From Clostridia bacterium (lineage in GTDB: Bacteria; Bacillota; Clostridia; Christensenellales; Aristaeellaceae): a DNA stretch of 8,400 nt. Below, in pieces: positions 1 to 6,450 of this stretch (position 1 is the first letter of the stretch; each line of letters starts with the position of its first letter). The stretch spans positions 1 through 8,400 of the forward strand of contig JAEDIV010000118.1 of NCBI GenBank assembly GCA_016296675.1. Reading direction: 5' to 3'. The translations under genes and the position numbers were made by a program. The notes below the pieces were generated by a model. That model ran no database searches. It saw nothing but the letters and a program-made list of their open reading frames with translations, and was not told the origin of the DNA.

Positions 1-5
1 AAAAT

Positions 6-29
6 GGAGAGGGAGTGCGCTCCCTCTCC
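6..29. other. Perfect 10-bp hairpin of unknown role
   Basis: GGAGAGGGAG (6-15) and CTCCCTCTCC (20-29) form a perfect 10-bp stem with a TGCG loop. On the + strand no T-run follows (AAACCACACC). On the - strand the stem is followed by ATTTT before the window edge, so it could act as a weak terminator for leftward transcription or belong to the 3' end of an unseen neighbour. The structure is certain from the sequence; its role is not. Confidence 0.4.
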
Positions 30-60
30 AAACCACACCCAGGGGTTTGTTGATGTTCTG

Positions 61-86
61 AACCGCTCCGTCAGGAGCGGTTTTTT
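61..86 (+). terminator. Rho-independent terminator of an upstream unit
   Basis: AACCGCTCC (61-69) pairs perfectly with GGAGCGGTT (74-82) around a GTCA loop, and the run of T continues to 86. This is a textbook intrinsic terminator on the + strand. The gene it serves lies left of the window, and it insulates the following cluster from upstream transcription. Confidence 0.85.
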
Positions 87-149
87 GTCTTTGCTTGCGC
101 GCTTTCGAAGTTTTTTACCGTGCGTGATTCCGCCTGCGCGCGTACATGC

Positions 150-178
150 TTGTTTTTATAACCCGTATCATGTATAAT
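150..178 (+). promoter_or_regulatory. Sigma-A type promoter upstream of the first ORF
   Basis: A perfect -10 hexamer TATAAT (173-178) lies 17 bp downstream of TTGTTT (150-155), which keeps the TTG core of the -35 box. It sits just after the terminator at 61-86, where a new transcription unit should begin. The predicted transcription start near 185 is only a few bases before the ATG at 189, implying a leaderless or very short-leader mRNA, or use of the downstream GTG at 225. Confidence 0.6.
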
Positions 179-188
179 ATAGTAGGGA

Positions 189-518
189 ATGAATAACCTT
201 TATGAAAGGGCGGTATTTTTTGCCGTGGTAATTGAATTTTTGAAGGTATACGGCGTGCTGCTTTCCTGCATGGCGGCGATTCTCGCTTTGGCGTGCACGC
301 TTTGTTTGTGCGTTATGAAGGTCAAAAAACTGGAAGGCGCAGTAAAAGAAATGAAAAAGGAACTCCTTGAGAAGATGGACAATCAGGAAAAGGAGTTTTT
401 GCAGGAACAGAAAAAAGAGCGCCGGCTGCTCAATGAGAGCATGTCGAATCTTTCGGAATCCGTCACCCGCGCTGTATTTTCCATCAAGGCGCAGAGCGAA
501 AACAAAAAGGCAGAATGA
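189..518 (+). CDS. Small membrane-anchored coiled-coil protein, unrecognised
   Basis: A 109-residue protein of no family I recognise. Residues 9-20 are hydrophobic and 22-42 form a clear membrane segment rich in Leu, Ala and Cys. The segment is followed by MKVKK, so the positive-inside rule suggests that the C-terminal part is cytoplasmic. Residues about 45-95 are highly charged with heptad-like Leu/Met spacing and probably form a coiled coil. The layout (one N-terminal helix, cytoplasmic coiled coil) resembles many small membrane-tethered scaffold proteins, but function cannot be inferred. The ATG at 189 has GTAGGGA directly against it, too close for a normal Shine-Dalgarno. The GTG at 225 has AAAGGGCGG (205-213) 11 nt upstream and is a real alternative, giving 97 residues that retain the main membrane helix. 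It stands first after a promoter and 60 bp before yqfC. Confidence 0.65.
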   Translation: MNNLYERAVFFAVVIEFLKVYGVLLSCMAAILALACTLCLCVMKVKKLEGAVKEMKKELLEKMDNQEKEFLQEQKKERRLLNESMSNLSESVTRAVFSIKAQSENKKAE

Positions 519-542
519 TTCCAAGAGGCTTACGCATACCAT
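514..542 (+). promoter_or_regulatory. Candidate sigma-E promoter for yqfC-yqfD
   Basis: CATACCAT (535-542) matches the sporulation sigma-E -10 consensus CATACAnT at every defined position except the sixth. Fourteen bases upstream lies AATGATT (514-520), a partial match to the -35 element. The -35 overlaps the TGA stop of the preceding gene. The predicted start near 549 leaves a 30-nt leader containing the yqfC ribosome binding site. In B. subtilis yqfC and yqfD belong to the sigma-E mother-cell regulon, which supports this reading; the assignment here is inference. Confidence 0.4.
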
Positions 543-578
543 CAAGCGATGCATGTTTTCTTCTGGGAGGGATGCCGC

Positions 579-854
579 TTGAAAAAGGGCTGCGTTTCAG
601 CGCTCCTTACGTGGCTTGACGACGTTCTGCCCGGGCGCATACGGCTGTATGCGGTGGGGTTTGAGCGGCTGATGGTCGAAAACTACAGGTTTGTATCCGA
701 GCTTTCTCAAAATCGGATTGTGCTTGAGGGTTCCGACGGAAATGTATTGATCGAAGGAAACGGCCTTGGCATCTCGGAAATGAGAAAGGGCGCGCTGATC
801 GTTACAGGCGCGGTTGCGTGCGTTGCTTTTCAAAGGCGCAGGCTGGACGGGTGA
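579..854 (+). CDS. yqfC: Sporulation protein YqfC
   Basis: A 91-residue protein of the YabP/YqfC family, small beta-rich proteins made in the mother cell during sporulation; B. subtilis YqfC is about the same length. Visible features are the N-terminal basic/hydrophobic stretch (MKKGCVSALLTWLDDVLPGR), the central strand region with NRIVLEGSDGNVLIEG (about 45-60) and a closing strand LIVTGAVACVAF (about 73-84), the position where relatives end with an I.G.I..V.F-like strand. I chose TTG 579 because GGGAGGG (565-571) sits 7 nt upstream; the longer reading from ATG 549 has no such site. Its 3' end overlaps the start of yqfD. Identification rests on size, pattern and the yqfC-yqfD-phoH order. Confidence 0.82.
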   Translation: MKKGCVSALLTWLDDVLPGRIRLYAVGFERLMVENYRFVSELSQNRIVLEGSDGNVLIEGNGLGISEMRKGALIVTGAVACVAFQRRRLDG

Positions 855-1987
855 AGGGCGAAATCCTGTTTTCCGTCAATACATTTATGGGCGTTCGGTT
901 GCTTGCGTATGCGGCGCAAAGCGGGATAAACGCAAAGAACGTCACCATGCCCGATGACCATACGCTGAATGTATGGGTGCGCAAAAAGGACGAAAAGGCT
1001 TTTCGCGCTTTGATTGAAAAATTTTCTCTTTCCTACAAGGTAGTCTCGGTCCGGGGCTGGGCAAAAACCGGCCGTGCGGTCAAGGCCCACGCCGTGCTTG
1101 CGGCGGGCGTCGCAGCGGGCGTTGTCATCATCTATCTTTTGTCCCTTCGCATCTGGATGATCGACCTTGTAAACGCGCCGGATAAACTATATGAAAGCAT
1201 TCGCCGCGCGGGTGTTTTTGTCGGAAACAAAAAATCCGAAATCGACGTAAATGCCGTTTCAAGGCTTCTGGAAGCCGAGTATCCGGAATATGCGCACATC
1301 GGCGTAAGGATCGCGGGCGTTGTTTTAAAGGTGAACTGCGTAAAAGCCGAAGACGCGCCGGAGGTGTATGATATCGGCCGGACGCGGAATCTGATTGCAA
1401 AGACGGACGGCGTGGTTGAGAGCGTAAATGTCTTTGCGGGACAGGCGCAGGTCAAAAGCGGAGACACCGTATTCAAGGGCGACGTCCTGATTTTGGGTCA
1501 GGAACGCGCAGGCAAGGACGGAGAAGTGACGTTTGTCCGGGCCGAAGGCAGCGTGACGGCGCGCGTATGGACAGAGGCTGAAAGCGCGGTCGCATGCACC
1601 GTTTCAAAACAGACGCCGACCGGCCGGAAAAGCACAGTCACCGAAATACAGACGCCGTTTTTTACCCGCAAACTTGCGGGAGAAAATCCGTTTTCTCAGT
1701 GTGAAACGGTGGTTCATGAAAGCAGGGTCGTCGGCCTGTTTTTCCCGGTTCGGCTGATCACAACGACATATATTGAAACGAAAAGCGAAACATCATTGGT
1801 TTCCGAGGAAGCGGCAAGGCAGATTGCCGAAATGAGCGCGCTTTATAAAGCGCGCCAAAAAGCGCCCGGCGGCGCTGAAGAGATGCGCCGCTGGACGCAG
1901 CATACCAAACAAAGTGAAGACACAGTCGCCGCGAAAGCGGTGGTTGAATGGATAATGGAAATTGCTATCGATGAGCAGGGAGGATAA
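818..1987 (+). CDS. yqfD: Sporulation protein YqfD
   Basis: A 389-residue member of the YqfD family, a mother-cell membrane protein needed for efficient sporulation in B. subtilis (about 398 residues there). The N-terminal domain (about 10-80) precedes one membrane helix at about 91-111. The large C-terminal domain contains the family-typical stretch with DGVVESVNVFAGQAQVKSGD followed by VFKGDVLILG, around residues 194-226, which resembles a biotinyl/barrel-sandwich fold. The start is uncertain. GTG 818 (weak AGG at 806-808) overlaps yqfC by 37 nt and keeps the short segment found before the first conserved strand. GTG 851 overlaps the yqfC stop as GTGA, a classic coupled start, and would give 378 residues. 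Either way translation is coupled to yqfC, consistent with a two-gene sporulation module. Confidence 0.88.
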   Translation: MRCFSKAQAGRVKGEILFSVNTFMGVRLLAYAAQSGINAKNVTMPDDHTLNVWVRKKDEKAFRALIEKFSLSYKVVSVRGWAKTGRAVKAHAVLAAGVAAGVVIIYLLSLRIWMIDLVNAPDKLYESIRRAGVFVGNKKSEIDVNAVSRLLEAEYPEYAHIGVRIAGVVLKVNCVKAEDAPEVYDIGRTRNLIAKTDGVVESVNVFAGQAQVKSGDTVFKGDVLILGQERAGKDGEVTFVRAEGSVTARVWTEAESAVACTVSKQTPTGRKSTVTEIQTPFFTRKLAGENPFSQCETVVHESRVVGLFFPVRLITTTYIETKSETSLVSEEAARQIAEMSALYKARQKAPGGAEEMRRWTQHTKQSEDTVAAKAVVEWIMEIAIDEQGG

Positions 1988-1991
1988 ACAA

Positions 1992-3005
1992 TTGGAATTT
2001 GGACCGGAGATTATTTCCGACAAGATGTACGTGGATGAGCCGGAGAGATTCATTGCGCTTTTCGGACTGAACGATGAAAACATCGACCTGATCCGCCGCG
2101 CGCTGAATGTTCAGATTTTTGCGCACGGAAATGAAATCACGCTGACGGGCGAAGAGGAAAAGGTTCGCCTTGCGCGCCTTACGCTGGATAAGCTTTTAGA
2201 GATCATCGCGCGCGGCGATCCCATCGACCGTTCACGCATTCGCTATGCCATTGACCTTGCTTCCGAAGGCAACGCCGACAGAATCGGCGAAATCATGCGC
2301 GACGTCATTGCCATCACCTATAAGGGAAGGCAAGTGAAATGCAAGACCCTGGGCCAGAAAAAATATGTCGATGCGATCAAGAAAAATACGCTGTCCTTCG
2401 GCATCGGCCCTGCCGGTACCGGAAAAACCTATCTGGCTGTGGCGATGGCCGTAGTCGCGCTCAAGAACAAGGACATCGAGCGCATCATTCTGACCCGACC
2501 CGCCGTAGAAGCGGGCGAAAAGCTGGGCTTTTTGCCGGGCGACCTTCAGCAGAAGGTAGACCCCTATCTGCGCCCGCTGCATGATGCGATCAATGAAATG
2601 ATGGGCATGGAAGCGTATCAGCGCCTGCTTGAAAGGGGCGCTGTTGAGGTTGCGCCGCTTGCCTACATGCGCGGCCGCACGCTCAATGACGCGTTCATCA
2701 TCCTGGATGAAGCGCAGAACACGACCAGCGAGCAGATGAAGATGTTCTTAACCCGCATGGGACAGGGCTCCAAAATGGTCGTCACCGGCGACGTCACCCA
2801 GATCGACCTTCCCGGACGCAGCAAGAGCGGCCTTGTGGAAGCGCTTGAAGTTCTGAAGGATGTAGACGATATCGGTATTGTTACGCTTACGCACAAGGAT
2901 GTTGTGCGCCATGAGCTGGTGCAGGCGATCGTGCGCGCGTATGAAAAGCACGCCGGCCAGAAAGAACAGCCGTCTGAAAGACGGTTTATGCCGAGAAAAA
3001 TGTAA
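1992..3005 (+). CDS. phoH: PhoH-family ATPase (PhoH-like protein)
   Basis: A 337-residue PhoH-like P-loop ATPase related to the ATPase half of superfamily 1 helicases. The N-terminal part (about 20-75) resembles a KH-like RNA-binding region. Walker A is GPAGTGKT (139-146), Walker B is FIILDE (235-240), followed by AQNTT, and MVVTGDVTQIDLP (about 262-274) provides the sensor-type motif. Family members are linked to RNA metabolism and, in this gene neighbourhood, to YbeY and ribosome maturation; the exact substrate is unknown. TTG 1992 was chosen because AGGGAGG (1977-1983) lies 8 nt upstream. In-frame ATG 1971 and TTG 1962 lack a good site and would overlap yqfD. The yqfD stop is 4 nt before the chosen start, so the genes are co-transcribed. 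Confidence 0.93.
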   Translation: MEFGPEIISDKMYVDEPERFIALFGLNDENIDLIRRALNVQIFAHGNEITLTGEEEKVRLARLTLDKLLEIIARGDPIDRSRIRYAIDLASEGNADRIGEIMRDVIAITYKGRQVKCKTLGQKKYVDAIKKNTLSFGIGPAGTGKTYLAVAMAVVALKNKDIERIILTRPAVEAGEKLGFLPGDLQQKVDPYLRPLHDAINEMMGMEAYQRLLERGAVEVAPLAYMRGRTLNDAFIILDEAQNTTSEQMKMFLTRMGQGSKMVVTGDVTQIDLPGRSKSGLVEALEVLKDVDDIGIVTLTHKDVVRHELVQAIVRAYEKHAGQKEQPSERRFMPRKM

Positions 3006-3011
3006 TCCGCA

Positions 3012-3061
3012 GTTTTTCACCGAAAAACCGCGCTTTATCCGGAAAAGCGCATAAGATTTTT
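3012..3061 (+). promoter_or_regulatory. Tandem hairpins between phoH and pgpH
   Basis: Two perfect 7-bp stems lie back to back. GTTTTTC/GAAAAAC (3012-3018 and 3022-3028) has an ACC loop. GCGCTTT/AAAGCGC (3030-3036 and 3044-3050) has the palindromic loop ATCCGGA, and is followed by ATAAGATTTTT (T-run 3057-3061). The second could be a weak or leaky terminator, or an mRNA processing or stability element. The T-run is six bases from the stem, so strong termination is unlikely. I see no convincing promoter in this 116-bp gap. Confidence 0.4.
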
Positions 3062-3121
3062 GTGCGCCATGAACGGAAAATGTGCCTTTACTTCCCCCAA
3101 TGCACGGAGGTTGATACGGAA

Positions 3122-5515
3122 ATGACCAAAAAGAAAATGCGCGCAGGCAGAAAAATCGGCGCAGCGCTCAGCTATACCCTCTTGGGCGTATTTGTGTTCT
3201 TTACGATGTTTGCGCTGCTTTCCGCCGCCATCACGCCTGAAAGATACGACATCCAGGTAGGCTCTCCCGCGCCCAACACCATCAAGGCTACAAAGGACGT
3301 GGAGGACACCATCACCACCAACAAGCTGCGTTCCAACGCGGCCGGAAGCGTAAAGAGCATCTACATCGTGGATGAGTCCGTGCGCAAGACGGTGGAGGAG
3401 GAAGCAGGCGCACGCTTTAAGGTGCTTGCGCAGGTGGCGTCTTTGTCCCGTGTGAGCGAGGGCGACACGACGGTTACTGAAAATCAGCTTTTAAGCGCAA
3501 ACGAACAGTTTGCGCCGGTTGAGGTTACGCTTGAGGAGCTGACCGTGATCGGCAGGTCTGAGGAAGACGATCTGAACGCGCTCATTTCCCGCGCGATGGG
3601 CATGCTCAGCGAAAAAATGGCTGCAAACCTTATGGAAAACCAGACGGAAGCCGCCGTTAAGGATATTTCGGACACGCTGATTTTGGAAGGCGGAGACGAA
3701 AAGGTCGTCGCCGTTATCGGAAAATTCTTAAAGGATGTCATTCGTCCCAACTACTTCTTTGATGAGGAAGCCACGAACGCCGCCCGCCGCGCGGAAATGG
3801 ACAAGATTCAGCCGCAGGTGAAAATCAAGGGCGAAGTCATCGTGTCGGACGGCGAAATCGTTACAGAGGCGCAGTATAAAATGCTGGATTCGCTGGGCAT
3901 CGTCAAGGAAAGCGCGCTGGATATCACGCTGTACTACGGCGTTGCGCTGCTGGTTCTTCTGCTGACGACGGCAGTGGTCGTATATATCTGGCTTTTCGAT
4001 CCGGAGATCATCCAAAGCGTAAAGAGCCTGTTTTTGCTTTCTCTGATCAGCGTGATCGTTGTCGGCATGTCGCTGCTTGTCAGAGACATTAGCCCCTATC
4101 TTATGCCTACGACGCTCGGCATTCTCTTGGTTTCCCAATTGGTCAAGCGCAGGCTGGCCATCGTTATGAATGTGGTATTGTCGGTTGCCGTTTCCCTGTT
4201 TGCAAGCGCGTCCACCGGCTTTTTCAACATGGCCATGTTCACCATCGTCATCAACTCGATCGTAGGCGGCATGGTGGGCCTTCTCGTGCTTAAGAGAAGA
4301 CAGCAGAGAACCATTACGCTGATTGCCGGTCTTGCCATCGGCTTAAGCAATATGATCTGCACCTTTGCCATCGGCCTTATCAACAACGCAAACCTCATGA
4401 ACGTGCTTGTCATGGCGGAATGGTCCGCCGGAAGCGGCATTCTTGCGGCGTTTTTGTGCATTGCGCTGATGCCGATCATGGAAGCTGTCTTCAATATCGT
4501 AACGCCTTCCAAGCTGATTGAGCTTTCCAATCCCAATCAGCCGCTTTTAAGAAGGCTGCTTCTTGAAGCGCCCGGCACCTATCACCATTCGATCATCGTT
4601 GCCAACCTTGCCGAAGCCGCTGCCGGCGAAATCGGCGCAAACGCGCTGCTGGCCCGCGTCGGCGCATATTATCACGACGTCGGAAAATTAAAGCGTCCCA
4701 GCTATTTCAAGGAAAACCAGATGGGCGACAATCCTCACGACAGGACCGACCCGCGCGTGTCCACCGCCATTCTGACCGCGCATCCGAGGGACGGCGTTGC
4801 CATGCTGATGAAAGAGCGCATGCCCGAGCAGATTATCGAGATTGTGCGCAGCCACCACGGCGATACGCCGGTCATGTATTTCTACAACAAAAGCCGCATG
4901 GAAAACGGCGGCGATGTGGACGTAAACGATTTCCGCTATGACGGTCCGCGCCCCGTTTCCCGCGAAGCAGCCATTGTCATGATGGCCGACACGGTGGAAG
5001 CCGCGGCGCGCAGCATGCCCAATCCGGATTCTGAAAAGCTCAATCAGCTGATCAGAAATCTCGTCCGCCAGAAGACGGACGACGGCCAGCTGGACAATTG
5101 CCAGCTGACGTTTGCGGATATCGACAAAATCTGTACGTCCTTCTACACGGTATTAAGCGGCGTGTTCCACGAGAGAATCGAATATCCGTCCATCGAAATT
5201 CCGCATGTCCGCGCGCGCGTCCTGACGGAAGGCGCACAGGCGGATGCTGCCAGGAAGGAAGAGGAAAAGAAGGAAGAAAGTGCTTCTGCTGCAGAAGCGC
5301 TGAAAGAAGAAAAGAACGAAGCGGAAGCAGCCGTAGAAAATGCGCCCGCCGAAGGAAAACAGGCGCCCTCTGAGGAGGCGGTCAAGGAAGAGACGGCTTC
5401 TAAAGAAGCAGTCAAAGAAGAAACGCCTGAAAAAGAGAATGCTCCGAAGGAAGATCTTGGCGGGGCAGAGAACACAGACACACAGGCGGATACGGATCAA
5501 ACGGAGGAAAAATGA
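3122..5515 (+). CDS. pgpH: 7TM-HD c-di-AMP phosphodiesterase, PgpH/YqfF-like, with extra C-terminal tail
   Basis: A 797-residue membrane phosphodiesterase of the PgpH (YqfF) family, which hydrolyses the second messenger c-di-AMP to pApA. In order: an N-terminal membrane helix (about 13-36); an extracellular 7TMR-HDED domain (about 40-260); a block of about seven membrane helices (about 268-460); and a cytoplasmic HD domain (about 480-680). Likely metal ligands are all present: H489, H518-D519 (in YYHDVGK), H554, H578-H579 and D623, with the spacing typical of the family. The start ATG 3122 has GGAGG at 3106-3110; the frame is open back to GTG 3062 but that extension looks non-coding. Family proteins end near residue 700-710. 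Here about 93 more residues follow, almost entirely Glu, Lys, Ala, Thr and Ser, including a tandem decapeptide repeat. The stop overlaps the next start as ATGA, giving translational coupling. Confidence 0.93.
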   Translation: MTKKKMRAGRKIGAALSYTLLGVFVFFTMFALLSAAITPERYDIQVGSPAPNTIKATKDVEDTITTNKLRSNAAGSVKSIYIVDESVRKTVEEEAGARFKVLAQVASLSRVSEGDTTVTENQLLSANEQFAPVEVTLEELTVIGRSEEDDLNALISRAMGMLSEKMAANLMENQTEAAVKDISDTLILEGGDEKVVAVIGKFLKDVIRPNYFFDEEATNAARRAEMDKIQPQVKIKGEVIVSDGEIVTEAQYKMLDSLGIVKESALDITLYYGVALLVLLLTTAVVVYIWLFDPEIIQSVKSLFLLSLISVIVVGMSLLVRDISPYLMPTTLGILLVSQLVKRRLAIVMNVVLSVAVSLFASASTGFFNMAMFTIVINSIVGGMVGLLVLKRRQQRTITLIAGLAIGLSNMICTFAIGLINNANLMNVLVMAEWSAGSGILAAFLCIALMPIMEAVFNIVTPSKLIELSNPNQPLLRRLLLEAPGTYHHSIIVANLAEAAAGEIGANALLARVGAYYHDVGKLKRPSYFKENQMGDNPHDRTDPRVSTAILTAHPRDGVAMLMKERMPEQIIEIVRSHHGDTPVMYFYNKSRMENGGDVDVNDFRYDGPRPVSREAAIVMMADTVEAAARSMPNPDSEKLNQLIRNLVRQKTDDGQLDNCQLTFADIDKICTSFYTVLSGVFHERIEYPSIEIPHVRARVLTEGAQADAARKEEEKKEESASAAEALKEEKNEAEAAVENAPAEGKQAPSEEAVKEETASKEAVKEETPEKENAPKEDLGGAENTDTQADTDQTEEK
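5375..5434 (+). repeat. Tandem 30-bp repeat in the pgpH tail
   Basis: Two adjacent 30-bp units (5375-5404 and 5405-5434) encode EAVKEETASK and EAVKEETPEK, residues 752-761 and 762-771. The two units have drifted mostly at third positions (for example GCGGTCAAGGAA versus GCAGTCAAAGAA), so the duplication is not recent. It lies inside the low-complexity charged tail and is the clearest internal repeat in the window. Confidence 0.75.
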
Positions 5516-6447
5516 CAGAAGAAGGAAAATTTCCGCGTTGCCTGATTGAAAAAATCGACGATCAGGCGCTCGCGCCGGACGGCTTTTTTGAATTGGCCGA
5601 GGAGGTTTCAAACGCCTGTCTGAAAATCGAAGGAATTTCCGGCGCATATGTCTCCGTTACGCTGGTTACGGGCGGGGAAATCCGGAAAATCAACCGTGAG
5701 ATGCGAAATGTGGATAAGGAGACGGACGTACTTTCCTTTCCAAGCGTCAGCTATGCGCCCGGTAAAACGGCGAGGACAAGCGAAAAGCGCTTGAAAAAGG
5801 CCTATGATCCTTCTGTCGGCCGCATTTTTCTGGGCGATATCGTATTAAACACCCAAAGAGCCATGGAGCAGGCGGAGGAATACGGCCATTCGCTCAAGCG
5901 CGAGCTCGGCTATCTTACCGCGCATGCCATGTTCCATCTGTGCGGCTATGACCATATGACGGAGGAAGAAAAGACCGTTATGCGCGATATGGAAAAGCGC
6001 GCCATGAGAGAAATTCAGCTTTACCGCAAGGAGGAAGCAGCAGTGACGGACGAAAAAATGCAGGCGCTTGCCATTGAAGCGCTTGAATATTCCTATTCCC
6101 CTTATTCCAGATTCCGCGTCGGCGCATGCCTTTTGTCCGATGACGGACGAACCTTTCAGGGCGCGAATTTTGAAAACGCTTCCTACGGCGCGACCATCTG
6201 CGCCGAGAGGTGCGCGGTATCCAATGCGCTCATGGCCGGTGCAAGGAAGTTTACAAAGATCGCCATTACGACCGACGAAGGCTATGCCTGGCCGTGCGGC
6301 ATCTGCCGTCAGGTGCTCAATGAATTCAAAAAGGGCGATATGATCGTCATGGTCGGCGGAAAGAACACGCCGTGGAAAACAAAAATGCTGTCCGAGCTTC
6401 TGCCCGAGTCCTTCGGCCCGGAAGATCTCGATATTCAGGAGGTTTAA
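5512..6447 (+). CDS. ybeY-cdd: YbeY endoribonuclease fused to cytidine deaminase
   Basis: One 311-residue frame joining two complete enzymes. Residues 1 to about 170 are YbeY, the zinc endoribonuclease of 16S rRNA 3' processing and ribosome quality control. They include the conserved R65 region (NREMRNVDKETDVLSFP) and the zinc motif H138-x3-H142-x5-H148 (HAMFHLCGYDH). Residues 178-311 are a Cys-type tetrameric cytidine deaminase converting (deoxy)cytidine to (deoxy)uridine, with YSPYSRFRVGA (194-204), zinc/catalytic C230-A-E232 and PCGIC (C262, C265). Its 134 residues match the usual free enzyme (136 in B. subtilis). No stop separates the halves and the linker is only about seven residues. 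A strong ribosome binding site and GTG at the junction could also yield free deaminase. The start ATG 5512 overlaps the pgpH stop (ATGA). Era follows after 3 nt. In B. subtilis ybeY, dgkA and cdd are separate genes; dgkA is missing here. Confidence 0.9.
   Translation: MTEEGKFPRCLIEKIDDQALAPDGFFELAEEVSNACLKIEGISGAYVSVTLVTGGEIRKINREMRNVDKETDVLSFPSVSYAPGKTARTSEKRLKKAYDPSVGRIFLGDIVLNTQRAMEQAEEYGHSLKRELGYLTAHAMFHLCGYDHMTEEEKTVMRDMEKRAMREIQLYRKEEAAVTDEKMQALAIEALEYSYSPYSRFRVGACLLSDDGRTFQGANFENASYGATICAERCAVSNALMAGARKFTKIAITTDEGYAWPCGICRQVLNEFKKGDMIVMVGGKNTPWKTKMLSELLPESFGPEDLDIQEV
6028..6045 (+). promoter_or_regulatory. Internal ribosome binding site and GTG start for free cytidine deaminase
   Basis: AAGGAGG (6028-6034), the strongest Shine-Dalgarno match in the window, lies 8 nt before GTG 6043-6045, in frame with the fusion (codon 178). 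This GTG begins exactly where a stand-alone deaminase would start (reading VTDEKMQALAIEALEYSYSP; initiated at GTG it would begin MTDEKM). The same bases encode RKEE within the fusion, so codon choice alone could create a partial match, but the full heptamer at ideal spacing suggests a retained ancestral cdd start. The product 6043-6447 would be 134 residues. Confidence 0.6.
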
Positions 6448-6450
6448 TCA

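Noticed and set aside
30..48. Possible third hairpin AAACC/GGTTT
   Set aside because: Only 5 bp with weak closing pairs; likely chance.
168..554. A 128-residue open frame on the - strand opposite the first gene
   Set aside because: It is antisense to a + strand gene that has a promoter and a sensible membrane/coiled-coil architecture; its own sequence shows no recognisable domain and it extends across the stop and spacer of that gene.
549..578. Upstream ATG start for yqfC
   Set aside because: The strong GGGAGGG at 565-571 lies inside this extension and points to TTG 579, and the added residues (MHVFFWEGCR) do not fit the family.
1962..1991. TTG 1962 or ATG 1971 as the phoH start
   Set aside because: Both overlap yqfD and lack a good ribosome binding site, while AGGGAGG at 1977-1983 is ideally placed for TTG 1992.
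3062..3121. N-terminal extension of the HD protein from GTG 3062
   Set aside because: The added 20 residues do not resemble the family, the GTG follows a hairpin and T-run with no Shine-Dalgarno, and GGAGG at 3106-3110 supports ATG 3122.
5143..5647. Long - strand frames opposite the pgpH tail
   Set aside because: They are Phe/Ser/Arg-rich mirror images of the Glu/Lys-rich tail, a common artefact of purine-rich coding sequence.
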